Assembly: GCA_041879295.1 (NCBI GenBank) | Contig: CP047152.1 | Location: forward strand, 1,431,501-1,495,500 | Length of the DNA stretch: 64,000 nucleotides | Source of the DNA: Pseudomonas putida | GTDB taxonomy: Bacteria > Pseudomonadota > Gammaproteobacteria > Pseudomonadales > Pseudomonadaceae | Reading direction: 5' to 3' | Shown here: piece after piece, positions 17,086 through 24,230 of the stretch | Layout: each line of letters starts with the position of its first letter | How positions within the stretch are numbered: position 1 is the first letter of the stretch | Position numbers and translations under genes: made by a program | Notes under the pieces: generated by a model | Databases searched by the model: none | Seen by the model: only the letters and a program-made list of their open reading frames with translations | Told to the model about the DNA's origin: nothing

Positions 17086-17960
17086 AACAGCCCACGCGCC
17101 TCGGCAAAGCATTGCTCGGCAATCGCCGAGCGCGGCTCGCTGCGGCGCAGCAGCAGCCCGACCGGGCTAAGGATGGCGGCGTCGGCCACCGGCAGGATTC
17201 GCAGGTGCTCGCTGAGGTCTTCCAGGCCGCAGTCCAGTGGCATGATCGCGCAACATATGCCGGTGTTGATGGCCTGGATAAGCTGGAAGCTCGAGTCGCT
17301 CTCAAGCACCGCATTGGGTTCAAGACCACGGCTACGGAAGCTCAGGTCCAGAGACTGGCGGTAGTGCATGCCTTTGCTCAGCAGTCCCAGCGGAATATCG
17401 CCGAGCTCGTCCCAGCGCAACTGGTCGCTGGCGAACTGGAAGTGCCGCGTGTCGTGCAGCAGGCCCATGGTGGTGGTGCCGAGTTCGATCACTTCGAAGA
17501 AGCTGGTATTGACCTGGTCCAGGTAGCAGATACCCAGGTCGAGCTGGTTGCGGCTGAGGCCGTCGAGTACCTGTTCCGAACTCAGCGAGCTGAGCTGAAA
17601 GTGCAGTTCGGGGTATTTTTCGCGCAGGGGCAGCAGCAGGTGCATGGGGTTGAAACTGGCCAGCGGCACCGTGCCCAGGCGCAGGCTGCCGACCACCTGG
17701 CCACGACAACTGGCAGCCTCGGCCTGCAGGCCGTCGTGGGCAGCGAGCAGGGTGCGGGCCCAGGCCAGGATGCGCTCGCCGGCCTCGGTGAAACCTTCGA
17801 AGCGCTGGCCCCGCTTGACCAGCACCAGGTCCAGTTCGTCTTCCAGGTTGCGCAGGCGCATGGACAGCGTCGGCTGAGTGATATGGCACAGCGCCGCCGC
17901 CTGGCCGAAGTGGCGGGTCTGGTCGAGGGCGATGAGGAACTTGAGCTGCTTGATGTCCAT
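17073..17960 (-). CDS. LysR family regulator beside moaB
   Basis: A 295-residue LysR-type regulator. The N-terminal winged helix-turn-helix (HFGQAAALCHITQPTLSMRLRNLEDELDLVLVKR) is at residues about 17-50, and the rest is the two-lobed effector-binding domain. It is divergent from moaB, with inverted repeats in the 141-nt gap. This suggests control of moaB and perhaps of the neighbouring moaA and formate dehydrogenase-like gene. The effector is unknown; formate or molybdate status are guesses. The 3' end overlaps the AraC gene tail to tail. Confidence 0.9.
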   Translation of the reverse strand: MDIKQLKFLIALDQTRHFGQAAALCHITQPTLSMRLRNLEDELDLVLVKRGQRFEGFTEAGERILAWARTLLAAHDGLQAEAASCRGQVVGSLRLGTVPLASFNPMHLLLPLREKYPELHFQLSSLSSEQVLDGLSRNQLDLGICYLDQVNTSFFEVIELGTTTMGLLHDTRHFQFASDQLRWDELGDIPLGLLSKGMHYRQSLDLSFRSRGLEPNAVLESDSSFQLIQAINTGICCAIMPLDCGLEDLSEHLRILPVADAAILSPVGLLLRRSEPRSAIAEQCFAEARGLFQAT

Positions 17961-17977
17961 GGAAGTGCCTGGCGTAT

Positions 17978-18005
17978 GGTTATGCAGACCTTAACCCACG
18001 TCTGC
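17978..18005. promoter_or_regulatory. Candidate LysR binding site
   Basis: Two interleaved inverted repeats in the LysR-moaB gap: GGTTA-N9-TAACC (17978-17996) and GCAGAC-N10-GTCTGC (17984-18005). Position and T-N11-A-like spacing fit a LysR autoregulatory site. Confidence 0.45.
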
Positions 18006-18037
18006 GATAGATGTCATTGATCGGCCGGTACGTCATA

Positions 18038-18070
18038 TCGATTGGACGCCTCTGGGGGTATGCCTCTAGC
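18038..18070 (+). promoter_or_regulatory. moaB promoter with shared motif
   Basis: TCGATTGGACGCC at 18038-18050 contains a -35-like TTGGAC (18042-18047), with a -10-like TCTAGC at 18065-18070 after 17 nt, then GTGG and an A run. The same 13-mer and layout recur upstream of the formate dehydrogenase-like gene, and a close variant upstream of moaA. Confidence 0.55.
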
Positions 18071-18101
18071 GTGGTGAAAATGCCCTTCAAGGAGCTTCAC
18101 C

Positions 18102-18641
18102 GTGCGCGTCCAACTTGATGCGGTCTTCGTGCCGCTGAACATCGCCGTGCTGACTGTCAGCGACACCCGGACCTACGATAGCGATACTTCCGGCGCGCTA
18201 CTGGCCAATCGCTCGGTCGAGGTCGGTCACCGGCTGGTGGCGCGAGCGCTGCTCAAGGACGACCTGTACAAGATCCGCGCTCAGGTGGCCAGCTGGATTG
18301 CCGATGAACAGGTGCAGGTGGTGCTGATCACCGGCGGTACCGGCTTTACCGGGCGCGACAGCACACCCGAAGCGGTCGAGTGCCTGCTGGACAAGCGTAT
18401 CGATGGGTTTGGCGAGTTGTTCCGGGCATTGTCGATTCTCGATATTGGCAGCTCGACCGTGCAGAGCCGGGCGTTGGCCGGGTTGTCCAACCGCACATTG
18501 GTGTGCTGCCTGCCGGGCTCGACCGGGGCCTGCCGCACCGCCTGGGAAGGGATTCTGGCAGAGCAGCTGGATGCACGGCACCGGCCATGCAACTTCGTCA
18601 AACACCTGTTGCCGATCGAGGCCTGCGCAAGCCGGGGCTGA
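18102..18641 (+). CDS. moaB: Molybdenum cofactor biosynthesis protein MoaB
   Basis: A 179-residue MoaB/Mog-fold protein that acts in adenylylation of molybdopterin during cofactor synthesis. Typical segments are LNIAVLTVSDTRTYDSDTSG, the GGTGFTGRDSTPEA loop, and LPGSTGACRTAWEGIL. GTG start at 18102 with AAGGAG 6 nt upstream. Divergent from LysR. It shares a promoter motif with moaA and the formate dehydrogenase-like gene, so the three are probably induced together to load that enzyme. Confidence 0.95.
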   Translation: MRVQLDAVFVPLNIAVLTVSDTRTYDSDTSGALLANRSVEVGHRLVARALLKDDLYKIRAQVASWIADEQVQVVLITGGTGFTGRDSTPEAVECLLDKRIDGFGELFRALSILDIGSSTVQSRALAGLSNRTLVCCLPGSTGACRTAWEGILAEQLDARHRPCNFVKHLLPIEACASRG

Positions 18642-18690
18642 GGGTTATCCGGTGCAAGGTACAGCACAGGTTTCGGGCCCTCTGCTGTGC

Positions 18691-18722
18691 CTTGTAGGAG
18701 CGGGTTTACCCGCGAAGAGGCC
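18691..18722. repeat. REP element (single)
   Basis: A REP unit (cttgtaggagcgggtttacccgcgaagaggcc) between the convergent moaB and bestrophin-like genes. Confidence 0.85.
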
Positions 18723-18743
18723 AGAACAGGCAACCACCCACGG

Positions 18744-19643
18744 TCAGCTCAACACATACCCCACCGGCAACAAGGCCGGCGGCAACTGCTGTTCCCCCAA
18801 TCCGGCCAGCACATCGCGCTCCACCGTGCGCACCATGGCATCGGTCGGCAGGTCGTTCTCATCGCGCCCGAACGGGTCTTCCAGCTCGTTGCCGATCGCA
18901 TCCAGCCCGAAGAACGTGTACCCCACGATGGTGGTGAACAGTGGTGCCAGCCAGCCCAGCGGCTCGGCCAGGGCAAACGGCAGCAGCAGGCAGAAAATAT
19001 AGATGGTACGGTGCAGCAGCAGCGTGTAGGGGAACGGCAAGGGCGTGCCCTTGATCCGCTCGCAGGTGGCCTGCACTTCGGTCAGGCCCACCAGGCGTTG
19101 TTCCAGCAGGTTGTAGCGCCATTCGCTGATCTGTTGCTGCGCGGCCAACCGTGAACAGTGTTCGCCGATTTCACGCAGGATACCGTCGCACACATTGTGC
19201 GGGCTGATCGCATCGGCCTGGGCCAGCCACGGTCTGGCAGCTGCCCGTTCGTCCTCGTTACGCAGCCGGGCATTGAGTGCATGAGCGAAGCCACACAAGT
19301 TGCGCAGCAGTTCGTTGCGCAGTGTTTCGTCGGCGATCACCATGCTTTCGCGCACGAACGAGCGAGTTTCTATAATCAGCTTGCCCCAGGCCTTGCGCCC
19401 CTCCCACCAACGGTCGTAGCACGCGTTGTTGCGAAAGCTCATGAAGATCGACAGCGACAGGCCCAGCAAGGTGAATGGCGTGGCGCTGACCGGGTAGAAA
19501 TACGCTGGGAAATGCCGCTCGACCAGCACGATCAGCGCGGCCAGCAGTGTCACCGTCAGGCAGCGCAGGGCAATGCGTTTAACGATCGACCCCTTGAGGG
19601 TGAACAGCACGCGCAGCACATCGGGGGAGGGCGGGACGATCAT
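18744..19643 (-). CDS. Bestrophin-like (YneE family) membrane protein
   Basis: A 299-residue integral membrane protein of the bacterial bestrophin/RFP-TM family, anion or cation channels related to eukaryotic bestrophins. Diagnostic parts are FMSFRNNACYDRWWEGRKAWGKLI near residue 70-90, and PLPFPYTLLLHRTIYIFCLLLPFAL. The start at 19643 (MIVPPSPDV) has AGGA just upstream; an upstream extension of 66 codons is out of character. It begins 20 nt after moaA and so belongs to the moaA operon, an unexpected pairing of a channel with cofactor synthesis. Confidence 0.88.
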   Translation of the reverse strand: MIVPPSPDVLRVLFTLKGSIVKRIALRCLTVTLLAALIVLVERHFPAYFYPVSATPFTLLGLSLSIFMSFRNNACYDRWWEGRKAWGKLIIETRSFVRESMVIADETLRNELLRNLCGFAHALNARLRNEDERAAARPWLAQADAISPHNVCDGILREIGEHCSRLAAQQQISEWRYNLLEQRLVGLTEVQATCERIKGTPLPFPYTLLLHRTIYIFCLLLPFALAEPLGWLAPLFTTIVGYTFFGLDAIGNELEDPFGRDENDLPTDAMVRTVERDVLAGLGEQQLPPALLPVGYVLS

Positions 19644-19663
19644 GGAAGTCCTGAGACGGCTGC

Positions 19664-20701
19664 TCAGCCGCCGGTCATGTTCATGAAGCGCAGGATCTGC
19701 ACATCGCCACCGACTTCGAAGTGATGGCGATAGGGCTTGAGGTGCAGCGAGTCGCGAATGGCCTTTTCCAGGCGTTCGGGGTTGCCAGGATGGGCGCGCA
19801 GCACGTGCTTGAGGTCTACCGAGTGTTCGTTGCCCAGGCACAACAGCAGGCGGCCTTCGACGGTAAGGCGTACGCGGTTGCAGGTGGCGCAGAAGTTGTG
19901 GCTGTGCGGTGAAATGAAGCCGACCCGGGTGTTTTTGGCTTCGGCCAGGCGCCAGTAGCGGGCCGGCCCCATGGACGATTCGGTCGATTCGATCAGCGTG
20001 AACTGCTCGGCCAGGCGTTCACGAACTTCATCGCTGGAGCAGAACGATTCGTCACGTTCATGCTCGCTTATCACCCCCAGCGGCATTTCCTCGATGAAGG
20101 TGATGTCCAGCTCGCGTTCGATGGCAAAGCGCACCAGATCGACCAGTTCATGGTCGTTACGGCCTTTGAGTACCACGCAGTTGAGCTTGGTGCGTTTGAA
20201 ACCGGCCTGGCGTGCGGCGTCGATGCCGGCGATTACCTGGGCAAGGTCGCCGGTGCGGGTCAGTTGCTTGAAACGGTCGGCATCCAGGCTATCCAGGCTG
20301 ATGTTCAGGCGTGTCACGCCGGCGTCGAACAGCGGCTGAGCCAGGCGTCCGAGTTGCGAGCCGTTGCTGGTCAGGCACAGCTCGTGCAGGCCGGGCAGGG
20401 CGGCGATGCGCCCACACAGGTCGACGATGCCCTGGCGTACCAGTGGCTCGCCACCCGTCAGGCGGATCTTGCGGGTGCCGAGGGCGACAAAGCGCTCGGC
20501 CACCTGGAACAGTTCTTCGAGACTGAGGATTTGCTGGCGCGGCAGAAACTGCATGTCTTCGGCCATGCAGTACACGCAACGGAAGTCACAGCGGTCGGTG
20601 ACCGACATCCGCAGGTAGTCGATTTTCCGGTTGAAGCCGTCGATCAGGGCCCGGCTGTTCTGTTCCACGTTCGCACTCGAATCTCGAAGGGGTTGGGGCA
20701 T
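19664..20701 (-). CDS. moaA: GTP 3',8-cyclase MoaA
   Basis: A 345-residue radical-SAM enzyme that starts molybdenum cofactor synthesis by rearranging GTP. The SAM cluster motif C-x3-C-x2-C is Cys38, Cys42, Cys45 ([14 protein letters not shown]). The second cluster is in [13 protein letters not shown]...LLLC, and the C-terminal Gly-Gly that activates catalysis is present (NMTGG). The ATG at 20701 has GGAG only about 3 nt away; the GTG at 20668 ([12 protein letters not shown]) is an equally good start by family comparison. Followed by the bestrophin-like gene. With MoaB 1 kb away it supplies cofactor close to a molybdoenzyme gene. Confidence 0.96.
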   Translation of the reverse strand: MPQPLRDSSANVEQNSRALIDGFNRKIDYLRMSVTDRCDFRCVYCMAEDMQFLPRQQILSLEELFQVAERFVALGTRKIRLTGGEPLVRQGIVDLCGRIAALPGLHELCLTSNGSQLGRLAQPLFDAGVTRLNISLDSLDADRFKQLTRTGDLAQVIAGIDAARQAGFKRTKLNCVVLKGRNDHELVDLVRFAIERELDITFIEEMPLGVISEHERDESFCSSDEVRERLAEQFTLIESTESSMGPARYWRLAEAKNTRVGFISPHSHNFCATCNRVRLTVEGRLLLCLGNEHSVDLKHVLRAHPGNPERLEKAIRDSLHLKPYRHHFEVGGDVQILRFMNMTGG

Positions 20702-20709
20702 GACTCCAA

Positions 20710-20737
20710 GCTATAACCTGGGGGCAGGGGCGTCAAA
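20710..20737 (-). promoter_or_regulatory. moaA promoter with shared motif
   Basis: On the minus strand TTTGACGCC (20737-20729) is followed by a C-rich spacer and TATAGC/TTATAG (20715-20711), then TTGGAG. It matches the layout ttGGACGCC...TAGgCTGG seen upstream of moaB and the formate dehydrogenase-like gene. The spacer is about 15-16 nt depending on register. Confidence 0.5.
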
Positions 20738-20788
20738 TTGCTTTGTCCTACTGGTTGATCGATGGCCTCTATCACTCGGCTTGGCATT

Positions 20789-21089
20789 TTCAGCGCCAGT
20801 GAGATCGAGCGCCGCCCGCGCGGCGCATCGCGAGCTACGCTCGCTCCTACGTTTGTTTCGGGCCAATGATGCCTGGGGATTTGCGCGCGCACGCCTTGGT
20901 GCATGGCTCGATATCGCGTCGCACAAACCAGGCGATCGTGCACGCCTTGGCGCATGGCTCGCTCTCGCGTCGTACAAACCAGGCGGTCGCGCGCGCCTGT
21001 CACAGGCGTCACTGGCCCGAAACAAACGTAGGAGCGAGCGCAGCTCGCGATGCGCCGCGCGGGCGGCGCTCGATCTCACTGGCGCTGAA
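20789..21089. repeat. Long inverted-repeat element, copy A
   Basis: Arms 20789-20865 and 21013-21089 are 77 nt each and complementary with one mismatch. The 147-nt centre carries two tandem 51-nt units (20889-20939 and 20940-20990) with a few differences, each containing gcatggctcg and acaaaccaggcg. The arms include REP-like words (gtaggagcgag...ctcgcgatgcgcc) and the word aacaaa-gtagg. No transposase ORF lies inside. A second family member is at 58114-58332. It fills most of the 517-nt gap between moaA and the formate dehydrogenase-like gene. Confidence 0.9.
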
Positions 21090-21150
21090 GATGGCACGGC
21101 AAGCACCAGGAAGCCCATGATCGAAACCGCTTATCACGCCGTAAGATCTT

Positions 21151-21184
21151 TCGATTGGACGCCCCCTCCCCACGCTCCATAGGC
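21151..21184 (+). promoter_or_regulatory. Promoter of formate dehydrogenase-like gene, shared motif
   Basis: TCGATTGGACGCC at 21151-21163 is identical to the moaB motif. TTGGAC (21155-21160) is followed after 17 nt by CATAGG (21178-21183), then CTGG and an A run. It lies about 35 nt upstream of the start codon. Confidence 0.55.
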
Positions 21185-21218
21185 TGGAAAAAAGCATCGA
21201 AGCGTGAGGATTCATCGC

Positions 21219-23549
21219 ATGAGCCAGGACGAACACATCAGGGACTACAAGGGCGCCGCCGCCGGCTGGGGGGCGCTGAAAAGCGTGACCAAGAGCTGGC
21301 TGGGCAGCGAAAATGCCTTCAAGAACCTGCGGGCCATGCTCAAGACCAACCAGAACGGCGGCTTCGACTGCCCCGGCTGTGCCTGGGGCGAGTCGCCGGA
21401 AAGCGACATGGTCAAGTTCTGCGAGAACGGCGCCAAGGCGGTCAACTGGGAAGCCACCGGCCGCTCGGTCGACCCGGCTTTCTTCGCCAAATACAGCGTC
21501 AGCGCGTTGAAGGAGCAGACCGACTACTGGCTCGAATACCAGGGCCGCCTCACCCACCCGATGCGTTACGACGCCGCCACCGACCACTATGTCGAAACCA
21601 CCTGGCAGGAGGCCTTCGAGCTGGTCGCCAGGCACCTGCATGCGCTTCAGTCGCCAGATGAGGCCGAGTTCTACACCTCGGGCCGGGCCAGCAACGAGGC
21701 GGCGTTCCTCTACCAACTGTTCGTGCGCGCTTACGGCACCAACAACTTCCCTGATTGCTCGAACATGTGCCACGAAGCCAGCGGCGCGGGCATGTCGGAA
21801 ACCCTCGGGGTGGGCAAGGGCACCGTGGTGTTCCACGACCTGGAACTGGCCGACGCGATCTTCGTCATTGGCCAGAACCCCGGCACCAACCACCCGCGCA
21901 TGCTCGAACCCCTGCGGGAAGCGGTCAAGCGTGGTGCCCAGGTAGTCTGCTTCAACCCGCTGAAAGAGCGTGGCCTCGAGCGCTTCCAGCACCCGCAGCA
22001 CCCGTTCGAAATGCTCAGCAACGGCTCCGAGCCGACCTCCAGTGCCTACTTCCGCCCGGCCTTGGGTGGGGACATGGCGGCAATGCGCGGCATTGCCAAA
22101 TATTTGTTGCAATGGGAGCGCGAGGCGCAGGCCAAGGGCGAGCCGGCGGTGTTCGACCATGCCTTCATCGCCGAGCACACCAGCGGCGTCGACGATTACC
22201 TGGCGACGGTGGACGCCACGTCCTGGGAGCACATCGTCAAACAGTCGGGCTTGACCCTGGCCGAGATCGAGCTGGCCGCCCGCATGTATCGCAAGGCCGA
22301 ACGGGTCATCATGTGTTGGGCCATGGGCGTCACCCAGCATCGCCATTCGGTGCCGACCGTGCAGGAAATCGTCAACCTGCAGCTGCTGCGCGGCAACGTC
22401 GGCAAACCCGGCGCAGGCCTGTCGCCGGTGCGTGGCCACAGCAACGTGCAGGGTGACCGTACCATGGGCATTGATGAGAAGCCGTCGGCGGCGCTACTCG
22501 ATGCCATCGAACAACGTTTCCAGTTCAGTGTGCCGCGTACCCATGGGCACAACGCGGTGTTGGCGATCAAAGCCATGGAAGAGGGACGGGCCAAGGTGTT
22601 CATCGGCTTGGGCGGCAACTTTGCCCAAGCCACCCCGGACACCGCGCGCACCCACGCGGCGCTGCAGAACTGCGCGTTGACCGTGCAGATTTCCACCAAG
22701 CTCAACCGCTCGCACCTGGTCACCGGCCGCGATGCGCTGATCCTGCCGTGCCTGGGCCGTACCGAAATCGACCTGCAGGCCGAAGGGCCGCAAGGCGTGA
22801 CTGTGGAGGACACCTTCAGCATGGTGCACATCTCCCACGGCCAGTTGCGCCCGCGCTCGCCGCATATGCGCTCGGAGCCCTGGATCATCGCCGGCATGGC
22901 CAAGGCTACGCTGGGTAACCAGCCGATAGACTGGGAGTTTGCGGTGGCCGACTACAGCCGTATTCGTCAGATGATCGCAGACGTTATCCCTGGTTTCGCC
23001 AGCTTCAATGAGCGCTTGCAGCAGCCGGGCGGTTTCCACCTGGGTAACACCGCCGCCGATCGCAACTTCCGAACGGCCACGGGCAAGGCCCGGTTCATGC
23101 CCCACGCGCTGCCCGAGGAGCTGGTCAATGCCAAGGTGCTGGCCCGGGGTGACAAACCCGACCTGATCCTGCAGACCCTGCGCTCGCACGACCAGTACAA
23201 CACCACCCTGTATGGCCTGGACGACCGCTACCGTGGGGTGTTCGGCCTGCGTGAAGTGGTGTTCGTCAATGAGGCGGACATCCGTCGCCTGGGCTTCGAA
23301 CCGGGTGAGCAGGTGGACCTTGTGTCGTTGTGGGAGGATGGCGTGGAGCGGCGGGTGTCGGGGTTCCGCCTGGTGGCGTATGACGTGCCGGAGGGGCAGG
23401 CGGCGGCGTATTACCCGGAAACCAACCCGTTGGTACCGCTGGAAAGCTATGGTGAGGGGACCTATACCCCGACCTCGAAATTCGTGGCGATCAAGGTCGT
23501 GAAAGCCAAGGCGGGGAACCGCATTGCGGCGGTGTTGGCCTCGGATTGA
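21219..23549 (+). CDS. FdhF/YdeP family molybdopterin oxidoreductase
   Basis: A 776-residue molybdopterin-dependent oxidoreductase, close to E. coli YdeP and the FdhF-type formate dehydrogenases. The domain order is molybdopterin oxidoreductase (about 100-560) then a C-terminal molydopterin dinucleotide-binding domain (about 650-770). The N-terminus has only CPGCAWG (Cys51, Cys54) instead of the four-Cys 4Fe-4S motif of classic formate dehydrogenase. NMCHEASGAGM marks the metal-ligand region, where I see Cys rather than selenocysteine. Start at 21219 has TGAGGA 8 nt upstream. The substrate is not proven. The moa genes beside it and the shared promoter motif support joint function. Confidence 0.9.
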   Translation: MSQDEHIRDYKGAAAGWGALKSVTKSWLGSENAFKNLRAMLKTNQNGGFDCPGCAWGESPESDMVKFCENGAKAVNWEATGRSVDPAFFAKYSVSALKEQTDYWLEYQGRLTHPMRYDAATDHYVETTWQEAFELVARHLHALQSPDEAEFYTSGRASNEAAFLYQLFVRAYGTNNFPDCSNMCHEASGAGMSETLGVGKGTVVFHDLELADAIFVIGQNPGTNHPRMLEPLREAVKRGAQVVCFNPLKERGLERFQHPQHPFEMLSNGSEPTSSAYFRPALGGDMAAMRGIAKYLLQWEREAQAKGEPAVFDHAFIAEHTSGVDDYLATVDATSWEHIVKQSGLTLAEIELAARMYRKAERVIMCWAMGVTQHRHSVPTVQEIVNLQLLRGNVGKPGAGLSPVRGHSNVQGDRTMGIDEKPSAALLDAIEQRFQFSVPRTHGHNAVLAIKAMEEGRAKVFIGLGGNFAQATPDTARTHAALQNCALTVQISTKLNRSHLVTGRDALILPCLGRTEIDLQAEGPQGVTVEDTFSMVHISHGQLRPRSPHMRSEPWIIAGMAKATLGNQPIDWEFAVADYSRIRQMIADVIPGFASFNERLQQPGGFHLGNTAADRNFRTATGKARFMPHALPEELVNAKVLARGDKPDLILQTLRSHDQYNTTLYGLDDRYRGVFGLREVVFVNEADIRRLGFEPGEQVDLVSLWEDGVERRVSGFRLVAYDVPEGQAAAYYPETNPLVPLESYGEGTYTPTSKFVAIKVVKAKAGNRIAAVLASD

Positions 23550-23564
23550 TGGGGTGCCTGTACT

Positions 23565-23653
23565 GGCCCCTTCGCGGGTGAACCCGCTCCTACAGGACCC
23601 CACAGCGCTTGAGGTTGAGGTGACCCTGTGGGAGCGGGCGAGCCCGCGAAGAA
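23565..23653. repeat. REP pair (inverted)
   Basis: REP units ggccccttcgcgggtgaacccgctcc... and ...tgtgggagcgggcgagcccgcgaaga in opposite orientation, between convergent genes. Confidence 0.85.
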
Positions 23654-23664
23654 TCCAGCACCAG

Positions 23665-24126
23665 TCAGGCGCGATTCACCGGGTAAGCCGTGGTGTACTT
23701 CATCTGCTCCATGGCAAAACTGGAGGTGATGTTCGATAGCCCGTCGGTACGGGTAATCAGCTTTTTGTAAAACCGGTCATACGCCGCGATATCGCCCACC
23801 ACCACCCGCAGCATGTAGTCCCAGTCGCCGGACATGCGGTAGCACTCCATCACTTCCTCGAACCCGGTGACGGTCGCGGCAAACTGCTCCAGCCAGGCGC
23901 TGTCGTGGCGCTGGGTCTTGAGCTGGACGAACACAGTAAGCCCCAGCCCCAGCCGTTCGGGGTCCAGCAGGGCGACACGGCCGAGTATGTAGCCGTCTTC
24001 TTCCAGGCGCTTGACCCGCTTCCAGCACGGTGTGGTGGACAGGTTGACGGCCTCGGCCAGGTCCTTCAGCGAGATCGAGGCATCACGCTGTAGCAGGGTA
24101 AGAATGTGCTGGTCGAAACTGTCCAT
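23665..24126 (-). CDS. Lrp/AsnC family regulator
   Basis: A 153-residue Lrp-type regulator. Residues 1-50 form the helix-turn-helix (ISLKDLAEAVNLSTTPCWKRVKRLEEDGYI) and residues 65-145 the RAM/AsnC ligand-binding domain. The STTPCWKRV helix resembles DecR (YbaO), the cysteine-responsive regulator of E. coli; this is a similarity from memory. Start MDSFDQHIL at 24126. It is divergent, with a 104-nt gap, from a trans-sulfuration enzyme gene that it most likely controls in response to cysteine, methionine or homocysteine. Confidence 0.92.
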   Translation of the reverse strand: MDSFDQHILTLLQRDASISLKDLAEAVNLSTTPCWKRVKRLEEDGYILGRVALLDPERLGLGLTVFVQLKTQRHDSAWLEQFAATVTGFEEVMECYRMSGDWDYMLRVVVGDIAAYDRFYKKLITRTDGLSNITSSFAMEQMKYTTAYPVNRA

Positions 24127-24145
24127 ATCGTGCGCTGGCCGTGCA

Positions 24146-24157
24146 GAAAAATATTTC
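24146..24157. promoter_or_regulatory. Candidate Lrp-type operator
   Basis: GAAA-AATA-TTTC, an AT-rich short palindrome in the otherwise GC-rich divergent gap, 19 nt before the regulator start. AT-rich imperfect palindromes are typical of Lrp-family sites. Confidence 0.35.
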
Positions 24158-24230
24158 ACAGATTACCCCAAGGCCAGACGATTTGGGTTGTGCGATAGTT
24201 GCAGCTTTCATTCTGCCAATGGGCCTGACC

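Noticed and set aside
20711..21182. Several frames (70-180 codons) inside the long inverted-repeat element
   Set aside because: They reflect the palindrome, read as low-complexity Ala/Arg repeats on both strands and have no ribosome site.
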